In this document: positions 24,831-33,000 of the stretch, one piece after another
Numbering within the stretch: position 1 is the stretch's first letter
Layout: each line of letters opens with the position of its first letter
Origin: an uncultured Clostridia bacterium
GTDB lineage: Bacteria > Bacillota > Clostridia > Oscillospirales > CAG-272
Reading direction: 5' to 3'
DNA: 46,135 nucleotides
NCBI GenBank assembly: GCA_944381085.1
Contig: CALWJX010000019.1
Coordinates: forward strand, 1-46,135
Position numbers and translations under genes: made by a program
The notes under the pieces: model-generated
The model's database searches: none
What the model saw: only the letters and a program-made list of their open reading frames with translations
What the model was told of the DNA's origin: nothing

Positions 24831-26435
24831 TCAAATATTTTTAGAAATATGGTCTATATATTTTCTGCGGTAGCTTTGCGTGGTCAAAAATGAGGCTCTG
24901 AATACCTCCCGTTCGTCGTTGCCTATGGTTTTGGTTACGGTTAAGAGTAAAATATATATAATTACCACGGTCGCAATGTTCAGAATAAGTTCGGCAGTCC
25001 CATTAAATATGTGCACGACGTGCCTGAAAATAATATTTGATACTACGGTTGCTCCGACTATGCAAATTATCGGCATGACTACCTGATGAAATATCCGCGG
25101 TCTCATGCCCGTGACTGACAGCATTTTCCAGAGGCTGAGCGAGGTGTTTAGTATTTCGGTGGCGTAGATTGAAATAATGTAACCGTAAAGGCCTAATCGG
25201 GGAACCAACAGGATGACCAAAACGCATGAAGTAAGCGCGTCGGCAATATTGACGTTCATTGAATATACCTGATGTCCCGCGCCTTTGAGAATGGCGTCTA
25301 CCGCACTGTCAATATACATTATGGGAATCAGCGGCGCGAGTATTTTTATGTACAGCGAAGCCTCGTCGCTGTCGTATATTACCTGACCTATGTCGTATGA
25401 GAGAAAAATCATTATTCCGGATATTCCTATGGCAAAAATCAGAGATAAAGTGAGAATGCGGTACGCTATTCTGCGGAGTCTTTGATAATTCTTGCAGGTT
25501 ATGCATTCGGTCACTTCAGGAATCAGAAGCCCGGAGAATGATGAAATAAACGCGGAAGGGAACAGAATCACGGGTAAGACCATACTGTGAAGTATTCCGT
25601 ATGAGGCAAGCGCGCTTTGCCATGAAGCGCCGTTGGCTTTAAGTCCTCTCGGTATAAGTATGTGCTGTATTGTCGTTAGTCCCGAGCGTATACACGCGCT
25701 GAGAGTTACGGGAAGGGTTATATTTATGAGCTTTTTGGTAATGTCTTTATTGGAGATATCCGGATTTTTTTCAATCTGTCTGTTTTTGAAGTGCCTTCTT
25801 TTGTCGTGAATATAAAGCGACGCGGTGACAAGCAAAGAGACAAATTCGGCAACCGCTCCTCCGAGCACGAGCGCGATGCAGGCGGACTCGGTTCCGTTCG
25901 GCAGAAGCAGATAAAGAAGGGCTCCCGTGGCGAAAATCTTAACGCCTTGGATAAAAATTTGGGATGCCGAACTGATTTTCACGCGCCTTACCGCGTTGAA
26001 GTACCCCGAAAGGCATGAGCATATTGCTATCGGCGGAAGCGTGAGCGCGAGTATACGCAATGAAGACACTGTGCGGCTGTCCCCCAACAATACGTTTCCG
26101 ATAAAATTTGCAAAGGTAAACAGCAAAACGAAAGCGCACAGACTTGTCACGGCGCAGTATAAGAGCGCTCTTTTCATTGCCCGGAGAGCAACGTCAGTGT
26201 CATTTTTTCCCAAGGCTTCTGCGACAAGCCGTGTGCTGCCGAGATTAATTCCGGCGGCGGCAATTGTAATGAACAGCCCGTAAACTCCGCTGAGCAACGA
26301 AAAAAGCCCCATTGCCTCGGCGCCCGCACGGTTTGATACATATATATTAAACGCGACGCCTACTCCGCGCATAAACAACGCCGTCGCGGTGAGCGAAAGC
26401 GCGTTGAGAAAAAACCTTCTTGTTCTCGAAGCCAT
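24831..26435 (-). CDS. SpoVB/MurJ-type lipid flippase (MOP superfamily)
   Basis: This 534-residue protein has about 14 membrane helices. The N-terminus (FFLNALSLTATALFMRGVGVAFNIYVSNRAGAEAMGLFSLLSG) is characteristic of the clostridial/bacillar SpoVB-YtgP group that moves lipid-linked cell-wall precursors. ATG 26435 follows AAAGGA. It lies upstream of the GH5 gene on the same strand and diverges from the glycan operon at 26781. It may supply lipid II for vegetative or spore-cortex peptidoglycan, but a role in another wall glycan is possible given its neighbours. Confidence 0.85.
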   Translation of the reverse strand: MASRTRRFFLNALSLTATALFMRGVGVAFNIYVSNRAGAEAMGLFSLLSGVYGLFITIAAAGINLGSTRLVAEALGKNDTDVALRAMKRALLYCAVTSLCAFVLLFTFANFIGNVLLGDSRTVSSLRILALTLPPIAICSCLSGYFNAVRRVKISSASQIFIQGVKIFATGALLYLLLPNGTESACIALVLGGAVAEFVSLLVTASLYIHDKRRHFKNRQIEKNPDISNKDITKKLINITLPVTLSACIRSGLTTIQHILIPRGLKANGASWQSALASYGILHSMVLPVILFPSAFISSFSGLLIPEVTECITCKNYQRLRRIAYRILTLSLIFAIGISGIMIFLSYDIGQVIYDSDEASLYIKILAPLIPIMYIDSAVDAILKGAGHQVYSMNVNIADALTSCVLVILLVPRLGLYGYIISIYATEILNTSLSLWKMLSVTGMRPRIFHQVVMPIICIVGATVVSNIIFRHVVHIFNGTAELILNIATVVIIYILLLTVTKTIGNDEREVFRASFLTTQSYRRKYIDHISKNI

Positions 26436-26617
26436 CTGTTGTTCCTTTCTTACGCCGTATTTCGGCCGCTGTTTACGGCCGACGACTGTTCCTGTTGTTT
26501 TGAATGGACAAAATATCTGTTTAATATATATGCAAACCTGTTATTTAATATGTTTTGACGCTTGTTTGAATAATTGTGAACTTGTATAAACTTGCTTAAA
26601 TAGTCCATCGGTTTATG

Positions 26618-26646
26618 TTGACAAATAATGGGTTAGATGTTATAAT
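26618..26646 (+). promoter_or_regulatory. Consensus promoter of the GT-C/GT2/NamZ operon
   Basis: TTGACA (26618-26623), a 17-base spacer and TATAAT (26641-26646) match the sigma-A consensus fully. The leader is about 125 bases. The rest of the divergent gap 26436-26780 holds no gene; no convincing promoter for the flippase gene was found. Confidence 0.9.
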
Positions 26647-26780
26647 TATACTACATTTCAGAATGTAAGTAAGTTTAAAAATAATTCATGTTTTTTCGAC
26701 GGCAACAGACACAAAAAAGATTTTTTTATCGAAAATTCTGAAGAGCGGAGAACGGCAGTGGGAGGTACTGTATTTTTAAT

Positions 26781-28982
26781 ATGATTGGCAAGGCAATACT
26801 TTATTTTGTAATCGCGGCGGTGCTGCTCGCGGCGTTTTTGCTGTTCGCAAAGAAGAAAAAGACCAAAAGGTTCGGGATAATCGTGCTGAGTGTCGCGGTT
26901 TTCCTCGAAATATTTGTGTTTAACTTTCATTCGTTTCATCTGATGTTCGGCTCGTATGAGAAAACCGAACTTGATTTTTCGGGGGCAAGTGTGAGCGGCG
27001 GAAGCTTTGACGAATTGGGCAGGCTGGTGTCGGGCGGCGATGGAGGCTTGGTCATTATTGAATTCAAAGACATAGGGCAAAAAACGGGAACCTTGTATAT
27101 TGACTGTATTATGCCGTCGGGTCAGACTGACCCTGAGAATAATAATATTTCGGGAAGAACCGATTATATAAATGTCAGCATTGACGCCAAGGACGCGACT
27201 TACTCTCAGTCTTACCGCAATAATATCGCATACGGTCAGATTATAAACGGAGATGAAAAGACCCGGACAATTATTCTCAATCTCTCGGGTGAGGTAAAGG
27301 ATTTGAGAATCACCCTGAGAACCGAAAATGACAGTTATTTTATTGTCAATTCGATGACTTTGAACAGTATGGCGCCAATCGATATGTCGGTGCTGCGGCT
27401 CTTAATTACAGTGCTTGTGCCTTTCGGTATTTACGCTCTCCTTAATTTTGAGTCATTGAAAGATAAATACGAAAACCGGAAAAAGATTTTTTCGGGAGCC
27501 GCCGTTGTTATTACGGCGGTATTGGTGACTGCGTCGGTTGCCCTGACATTCGCTTATAACTTTAATTCATTCGGCGCGGTTTTCAGCCAATTCAAAAATA
27601 CCTCCGGAAATCAGATATCACAGGAGTTGGTTGACGCGTTTGAGGCCGGTCAGGTTTCGCTTCTGGACAAGCCGTCGGATGAACTTTTGGCGCTCGACAA
27701 TCCGTATGACTGGAGTGAGAGAAACAGTTCGGGTGTTTCTTATAAATGGGACCACCTGCTTTTCGAGGGAAAATATTATTCATACTATGGAATAGCGCCG
27801 GTATTGATACTTTTTCTGCCTTACCATCTGCTCACGGGATACTATTTCCCAACCGCGGAAGCGGTGCTTATTTTCGGGGCTGTGGGCATAATATTTCTGT
27901 CTTTGCTTTATATTGAGCTGATAAAGCGGTTTTTTCCGAAAATTTCGGTCGGAATGGGTTTATGCGGACTTATCGTGCTGCAGTTTTCTTCGGGAATATG
28001 GTACTGCTTTTCCTCACCTCTGTTTTATGAGATAGCGCAGTCGTCCGGTTTTATGTTTACATGCATGGGTTTTTATTTTCTGATTCGGTCCGGGGTTGTC
28101 GGCAACGGAAGAATAAGCCGTCTCTCACTTGCGGCGTCCGCGTTTTGTCTCTCCATGGCGGTATTGTGCCGTCCGACGCTTGCGCTGTACTGTATAGCCG
28201 CCCTCATATTTATTGCGTTCGGATTTGTTAAAAACAGAAAAATCGCGATTGAAGAGGGAAAAAGTGTCCGCAAAGAAAGCGTAAAATATCTTGCCTGTGC
28301 GCTTGTATGCTTTGTTGTGATAGGTTCCGTGCAGATGATATACAATTATCTGAGATTCGGCTCGTTCTTCGATTTCGGAATACAGTATTCGCTTACCATC
28401 AACGATTTTACTCAGTCTCAGTATCATACCGATTTCGCCATGATAGGATATTATAACTATTTGTTCGCGTTTCCTCAGATAAACACGGAATTTCCGTTTG
28501 TTTTTTCAAACTTTTCCGACCTTGACGTAAACGGCTATTATTATGTCGCGAACCGGAATTCGGTGGGACTTTTCTGGAGAGCTATAGTAATGTTCGGCTA
28601 TTTCGGCGCGTATTCCGCGTACAGAAAATCTGACAGGAACAAAAGACTTCCGGCGCTGCTTATTATATCTTCGGTATGTGTATTGGCGCCGCTTATTATA
28701 ATTTTTACGATTTGGGAAAGCGGATACGGGATAAGGTACTGCGTTGATTTCGCCTGGCAGATGATAACAGGCGCGCTGTGTATATTGTTTTATCATTATG
28801 TGAGTATGGAAAACCGCGCGGAAAAGCGGGATATGCGAAATCTTCTGTGTGTATTTTTGGTTTGTGCCGCGGCGGTTTCAATAATTGTGAATTTCGCTAT
28901 GGTGTACGATTATCTGCCCAAAACAGGTATGCTTGAGAGCGGGTATCTTTCGTTTGAGAGAATATTTGAGTTCTGGAAATAA
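26781..28982 (+). CDS. Large membrane protein, probable GT-C glycosyltransferase
   Basis: This 733-residue membrane protein has two N-terminal helices with a basic KKKKTKR loop, a soluble beta-rich domain at about 55-205 (GTLYIDCIMPSGQ, IILNLSGEVKDLRITLRTEN), and then ten or more helices. The segment YKWDHLLFEGKYYSYYGIAP, leading into a helix, resembles a conserved loop in uncharacterised clostridial GT39-like proteins. It is followed 64 bp later by a polyprenyl-phosphate glycosyltransferase gene, the usual partner of GT-C enzymes that use lipid-phosphate sugars outside the membrane. GGGAGG is about 15 bases before the ATG, a long spacing, so the start is not certain. Target and catalytic residues are unknown. 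Confidence 0.65.
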   Translation: MIGKAILYFVIAAVLLAAFLLFAKKKKTKRFGIIVLSVAVFLEIFVFNFHSFHLMFGSYEKTELDFSGASVSGGSFDELGRLVSGGDGGLVIIEFKDIGQKTGTLYIDCIMPSGQTDPENNNISGRTDYINVSIDAKDATYSQSYRNNIAYGQIINGDEKTRTIILNLSGEVKDLRITLRTENDSYFIVNSMTLNSMAPIDMSVLRLLITVLVPFGIYALLNFESLKDKYENRKKIFSGAAVVITAVLVTASVALTFAYNFNSFGAVFSQFKNTSGNQISQELVDAFEAGQVSLLDKPSDELLALDNPYDWSERNSSGVSYKWDHLLFEGKYYSYYGIAPVLILFLPYHLLTGYYFPTAEAVLIFGAVGIIFLSLLYIELIKRFFPKISVGMGLCGLIVLQFSSGIWYCFSSPLFYEIAQSSGFMFTCMGFYFLIRSGVVGNGRISRLSLAASAFCLSMAVLCRPTLALYCIAALIFIAFGFVKNRKIAIEEGKSVRKESVKYLACALVCFVVIGSVQMIYNYLRFGSFFDFGIQYSLTINDFTQSQYHTDFAMIGYYNYLFAFPQINTEFPFVFSNFSDLDVNGYYYVANRNSVGLFWRAIVMFGYFGAYSAYRKSDRNKRLPALLIISSVCVLAPLIIIFTIWESGYGIRYCVDFAWQMITGALCILFYHYVSMENRAEKRDMRNLLCVFLVCAAAVSIIVNFAMVYDYLPKTGMLESGYLSFERIFEFWK

Positions 28983-29046
28983 ATGCGTTCTGTCTGTTTC
29001 GGATATGTTGATTTGCGTTTTTACGCTTGTTTATGAAAGGAGTTAT

Positions 29047-29985
29047 ATGAAACTATATCTTGTAATACCCTGTTACAATGAGGAGGAGGTGCTTCCGGAG
29101 ACCTCAAAACGTCTGCTTGAAAAGTATGAAAAACTGATTGACGACGGTGTTATTGACAGTGAGAGCAAGATCTGCTTTGTAAACGACGGGTCAAAGGACC
29201 GCACGTGGGAAATAATCGAGCAATTGAACTCGGAAAATAAAATTTTCCGCGGCATTAAGCTGTCAAGAAACAAGGGACATCAGAACGCGCTTATGGCGGG
29301 GCTTATGACCGTAAAGGATGAGTGCGACGCGGCGATAAGCCTTGACGCGGATCTGCAGGATGACATTGAAGCCATAGACCGCATGGTTGAGAAGTATGCC
29401 GAGGGGTATGACGTGGTATACGGAGTCAGGAGTTCAAGAAAAAAAGATACCGTTTTCAAACGCGCGACGGCGCAGGGGTTTTATAAATTCATGAAGGCTA
29501 TGGGCGTTGAGATAATATATAATCACGCGGATTACAGGCTTATGAGCAAGCGGGCGCTCGACGCGCTTTCGGAGTTTGAGGAAGTCAACCTGTTTTTGAG
29601 AGGAATAGTACCGCTTATCGGGTATAAAAGCGCAACGGTTGAGTATGAAAGGGGAGAGAGGTTTGCTGGAGAATCAAAGTATCCCTTAAAGAAAATGCTT
29701 TCCTTTGCATTTGAGGGCATTACCTCTATGTCTATAAAGCCGATAAGAATGATATGCGTTTTGGGCGTGATAGTATTTTGTGTCAGTATCGGCATTTTGA
29801 TTTATTCGCTGATAAGGCACTTTACCGGAAATACGGTATGGGGTTGGACATCTCTGGCGGTTTCGGTGTGGGCTATCGGGGGCTTGCAGCTGCTCGCTAT
29901 AGGAATTATAGGCGAGTATATCGGGAAAGTTTATCTTGAGACCAAGCACAGACCCAAATATATTGTTGAAAAGTATCTTAAATAA
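29047..29985 (+). CDS. Polyprenyl-phosphate glycosyltransferase, GT2 (DPM1/GtrB-like)
   Basis: This 312-residue enzyme starts at ATG 29047 (MKLYLVIPCYNEEEVLP) after GAAAGGAG; longer starts upstream overlap the previous gene and lack the family start. The GT2 domain fills residues 1-225, with FVNDGSKDRTW and the metal-binding LDADLQDD. Two C-terminal helices (about 235-290) and KYIVEKYLK close the protein, as in GtrB, YkcC and YfdH. It should transfer a hexose from a nucleotide sugar to undecaprenyl phosphate on the inner face; the lipid-linked sugar would then serve the GT-C-like protein encoded just upstream. The sugar is unknown. Confidence 0.93.
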   Translation: MKLYLVIPCYNEEEVLPETSKRLLEKYEKLIDDGVIDSESKICFVNDGSKDRTWEIIEQLNSENKIFRGIKLSRNKGHQNALMAGLMTVKDECDAAISLDADLQDDIEAIDRMVEKYAEGYDVVYGVRSSRKKDTVFKRATAQGFYKFMKAMGVEIIYNHADYRLMSKRALDALSEFEEVNLFLRGIVPLIGYKSATVEYERGERFAGESKYPLKKMLSFAFEGITSMSIKPIRMICVLGVIVFCVSIGILIYSLIRHFTGNTVWGWTSLAVSVWAIGGLQLLAIGIIGEYIGKVYLETKHRPKYIVEKYLK

Positions 29986-30114
29986 TTAAAATTTTATCAT
30001 AAAATATCCGCCGGATGAATAGAATTTACGCACAGCAGGGATATATAAACATATGGAGCTGCCGTATGTCCTGTCAACCTGTCCGGCTAACGCTCCTGAA
30101 AGGATATAAACGGT

Positions 30115-31248
30115 ATGGAAAAGCGAAAGGTCTTATGCGGTATTGACAGAATCTCAGACGCGGATAAGTTTTTGAGAGGAAACAAAATAGCCCTGCTTAC
30201 TGCCGCTTCGGGTGTGAACAAAGAGGGAATACCGACATATGAAATATTATCACGAAAATACCGTCTTGAGGCACTGTTCGCACCCGAACACGGTTTATAC
30301 TCGGCTTTGCAGGACGGCGGGTTTGACAGTGACAAATCGGAAAAGGACAGTGAGAGCGGAGCGTATGTATATAATCTCACGGGAAACGGTCATCCAAGAC
30401 TTGACGGGATAATATCGGATATTGATATCGCGGTATACGATATACAGGATGTCGGCGCCAGGTTTTATACATATCTGTGCAATCTGACACAGATAATGCG
30501 CGCGTGCGCCAAAAACAAAAAACCGTTGCTTGTGCTTGACCGCCCATCTCCATGCACAGGTTTGTTATGCGAGGGAGCATTGCTCGACGAGAGCCGTTTT
30601 TCATCTTTTATAGGAGAATTTTCAATACCCATAAGGTATGCTATGACTGTGGGGGAGTATGCGGAGTATGTCAATGTCGAGAAAAATATAGGCTGCGAGC
30701 TTTATGTGCTGGCATGTGAGGGCTGGCACAGAGACATGTATTACGATGACAGCGACCTTTTGTTTGTCAATCCGTCTCCCAACATTCCGTCGGTTGACTG
30801 CATACTTAATTATTACGGTAGCTGTATATATGAGGCGACAAATATTTCGGAAGGCAGAGGAACAACAAGACCGTTTGACATGGTTGGCGCTCCTTTTGTA
30901 GATTCAAAATCTTTGTATGACGAGATGCGCTCGTACGGTTTGCCCGGAGTCATATTCAGACGGGTCAGTTTTACTCCGCGGTTCAATAAATATGCCGGAG
31001 AGGTGTGCCATGGATTGCAGCTGCATATTACCGACAGAAACGCCTACAGACCGGTCCTGACTATGATGTATATGCTGAATATTTTCAGAAGATATAAAGA
31101 ATACAGGGAAGATGTAAGGGGTATTTGCCTGAGATTCGGCAACGGGGATATTATAGGCGAGTTTGATCCTGAAATGGTTTACGGTAAATATACAGAAAAA
31201 ATCAGCGAGTTTTTATCGGCAAGGGAAAAGTATTTGCTTTATAGTTAA
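30115..31248 (+). CDS. DUF1343 protein, NamZ-like exo-beta-N-acetylmuramidase
   Basis: This 377-residue protein belongs to DUF1343, whose characterised members (NamZ/YbbC) release terminal MurNAc from peptidoglycan fragments. The family segments are clear: LEALFAPEHGLYSALQDG (the catalytic Glu is expected in PEHG), DIAVYDIQDVGARFYTYL, VLDRPSP and NISEGRGTTRPFDMVGAPFV. ATG 30115 follows AAAGGA. No signal peptide is present, whereas Bacillus NamZ is secreted, so this copy may act on wall fragments taken up by the cell. It ends a plus-strand group with the GT-C-like and GT2 genes. The 129-bp gap before it has no terminator. Confidence 0.88.
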   Translation: MEKRKVLCGIDRISDADKFLRGNKIALLTAASGVNKEGIPTYEILSRKYRLEALFAPEHGLYSALQDGGFDSDKSEKDSESGAYVYNLTGNGHPRLDGIISDIDIAVYDIQDVGARFYTYLCNLTQIMRACAKNKKPLLVLDRPSPCTGLLCEGALLDESRFSSFIGEFSIPIRYAMTVGEYAEYVNVEKNIGCELYVLACEGWHRDMYYDDSDLLFVNPSPNIPSVDCILNYYGSCIYEATNISEGRGTTRPFDMVGAPFVDSKSLYDEMRSYGLPGVIFRRVSFTPRFNKYAGEVCHGLQLHITDRNAYRPVLTMMYMLNIFRRYKEYREDVRGICLRFGNGDIIGEFDPEMVYGKYTEKISEFLSAREKYLLYS

Positions 31249-31300
31249 AATATTACAGTTTTTCTGTCGCGTTGTGAAAATATTTGTTTAAATTTGGTTA

Positions 31301-31329
31301 TTGACAATACAATTATATTGTAATATTAT
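31301..31329 (+). promoter_or_regulatory. Promoter of the rubredoxin gene
   Basis: TTGACA (31301-31306) is followed after 17 bases by TATTAT (31324-31329), one mismatch from consensus. It gives rubredoxin its own transcript, separate from the NamZ-like gene. Confidence 0.8.
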
Positions 31330-31397
31330 ATATATACGAAATTGATACACAAAAAGGGTGTATTCATAATATTATTTTTAGAAAAGGAGAAGTTGTT

Positions 31398-31580
31398 ATG
31401 AGTATTTATGCGTGCGAGCTTTGCGGATATGAATATAATCCCGCAAACGGTGATCCCGAAAACGGAATAGAACCCGGAACCGATTTTGAAGACCTTCCTT
31501 CGGATTGGGTATGTCCGCTGTGCGGAGCCTCAAAAGAGGATTTTGAAAAAATTTCGGAGTCAGGCGATCTGACCGAATAA
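31398..31580 (+). CDS. Rubredoxin
   Basis: This 60-residue iron protein binds one Fe by four cysteines: [10 protein letters not shown] near the start and [11 protein letters not shown] near the end, both C-x2-C knuckles. The acidic middle ([18 protein letters not shown]) is the standard rubredoxin fold segment. It carries single electrons in the cytoplasm, often to oxygen or peroxide-reducing enzymes such as rubrerythrin or flavodiiron proteins in anaerobes. The ATG follows AAAGGAG. It is a stand-alone gene; its partner reductase is not in the window. Confidence 0.97.
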   Translation: MSIYACELCGYEYNPANGDPENGIEPGTDFEDLPSDWVCPLCGASKEDFEKISESGDLTE

Positions 31581-31753
31581 AAACTGTAGGAAATACAGAA
31601 TACTGTAAAAACTTCCGACAAATAGTTAAAGACTGTATTGTGGGCTTTTTTAGTTGTTTTAGTCGCAAATCAGAACATTTGCCCACCGCCGAGAAAATTA
31701 CGACGTATAATTTCGTTATTTTAAAGTAGAGAATATATCGGATTATGTAAAGA

Positions 31754-31802
31754 AAAAAACTTGCGTATGGATATCAATGGTATCCGGATACGCAAGTTTT
31801 TT
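31754..31802. terminator. Bidirectional terminator, rubredoxin / DUF362
   Basis: AAAAAACTTGCGTAT and ATACGCAAGTTTTTT form a 15-bp stem, extended by GGATA/TATCC after a two-base bulge. Both strands end in T runs, fitting the convergent genes on each side. The stretch 31581-31753 has no gene. Confidence 0.88.
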
Positions 31803-31823
31803 GTTTTGTGAAATTTACAAATC

Positions 31824-32981
31824 TCAGTTTTTACTCAGAATGCGCGCGACGGGAGTTCTGTATACCTTCATTGCTCCTGTCGGGCAGAATTCCTGACAGC
31901 AGAAACAGCGTATACACAAAGAACGGTCTATTTCCGCTTTCTTTTTGCCGTTGATTGTGATAGCCTTGGCGGGGCACATATTTTTACACTTGCCGCAGCC
32001 TACGCATTCGCTTTTTTTAAGCTTTGGCCGGGACGAAAGCACCCCTTTAAGAAAGGCTTTGCGTAATTTGCTGTTGTTGTCGAAAAGCATACTGCTTTTC
32101 ACGGCGATGTTGTTATAGTCCTTTATTTTATATCCGGAGTAGCTCTTTGAGACTTTTACTTTCTCCGCGTCCTCCGGTATCAGCCCTCTCCTGAACGCCG
32201 CGGTCAGCGTTGGGACGTTTTCTTTTGAAAGCCCTATGATATCACCGCAGACCAGATCAAGCTTGTGCGGTGACCGAGACGCAAGCAACAAGCCGACGTG
32301 GCGAGGAGAGCCTTTTGTGGGTCCGTTTCCTTCCATTCCGAATACCGCGTCGGTTATACACAAAGCGGGCTTGAAGTATTCATTGAGGTCAATAATCATA
32401 TCGGAAAAGTCGTTCAGATTAGGAAAACGGTAGTGGTACTCCGGTTTCATTATACCGGGGATGACGCCGAACATATTTTTAGCGGCGGCGCTCATTCCCA
32501 TCATCCCGTGAGTTTTGAGTTTGCAGAAATTTATTATGGCGTCGCAGTCGTCGAGCCATGAGGTGTAAGTAAAGCTTTTCAGCACTTTGGCTTCAAGAAA
32601 TTCCGCGTTTTTTACTTCAAAATTCTGATTGAGTACAGCCCCGTCTTTTTCCGCGAGCCTCATGCCCGTGCCCTCATAAATGCGGTTGACGTATTGGGAT
32701 GTATATAGTCCGCCGGGGCTGTCTCCTATGACGGCTGAGGCGCCTTTCGACTTTATCATTTTCACCAGCGCGCAGAGCAGTGCGGGATGTGTGGTGGCAC
32801 AATCCTCCGGTTTCATACAGGAGACCAGATTGGCTTTTACGGCTATCTTCATGCCCGGTTTTACCCATTCAAGTCCTCCGAGCGGTTCAAGCAGGTTTTG
32901 CAGAGCCTGTTCGATATTGACCCGCGAGTAATCCGGGCATTCTGTCAGTGATACCTCGGTTTGGGTGTCATTTAAATTCAT
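31824..32981 (-). CDS. DUF362 protein with C-terminal double [4Fe-4S] ferredoxin domain
   Basis: This 385-residue cytoplasmic protein has an N-terminal DUF362 domain (about 1-300: KIAVKANLVSCMKPEDCATT, VIGDSPGGLY, FCKLKTHGMMGMSAAAKNMFG) and a C-terminal bacterial ferredoxin domain with two cluster motifs, CVGCGKCKNMCPAKAI and CIRCFCCQEFCPTGAM (about 330-375). DUF362 proteins are common in strict anaerobes and have no agreed reaction; an electron-transfer or iron-sulfur enzyme role is likely. The ATG follows GGAGAA at short spacing. It ends 16 bp before the MacB-like gene's region begins on its 5' side, so the two may share a transcript. Confidence 0.92.
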   Translation of the reverse strand: MNLNDTQTEVSLTECPDYSRVNIEQALQNLLEPLGGLEWVKPGMKIAVKANLVSCMKPEDCATTHPALLCALVKMIKSKGASAVIGDSPGGLYTSQYVNRIYEGTGMRLAEKDGAVLNQNFEVKNAEFLEAKVLKSFTYTSWLDDCDAIINFCKLKTHGMMGMSAAAKNMFGVIPGIMKPEYHYRFPNLNDFSDMIIDLNEYFKPALCITDAVFGMEGNGPTKGSPRHVGLLLASRSPHKLDLVCGDIIGLSKENVPTLTAAFRRGLIPEDAEKVKVSKSYSGYKIKDYNNIAVKSSMLFDNNSKLRKAFLKGVLSSRPKLKKSECVGCGKCKNMCPAKAITINGKKKAEIDRSLCIRCFCCQEFCPTGAMKVYRTPVARILSKN

Positions 32982-33000
32982 TTTTATTCTCCGGAAAGTA

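Noticed and set aside
30053..30109. 18-codon frame upstream of the NamZ-like gene as a leader peptide
   Set aside because: It has only a weak ribosome site and no overlapping hairpin that would suggest control; length is within chance.
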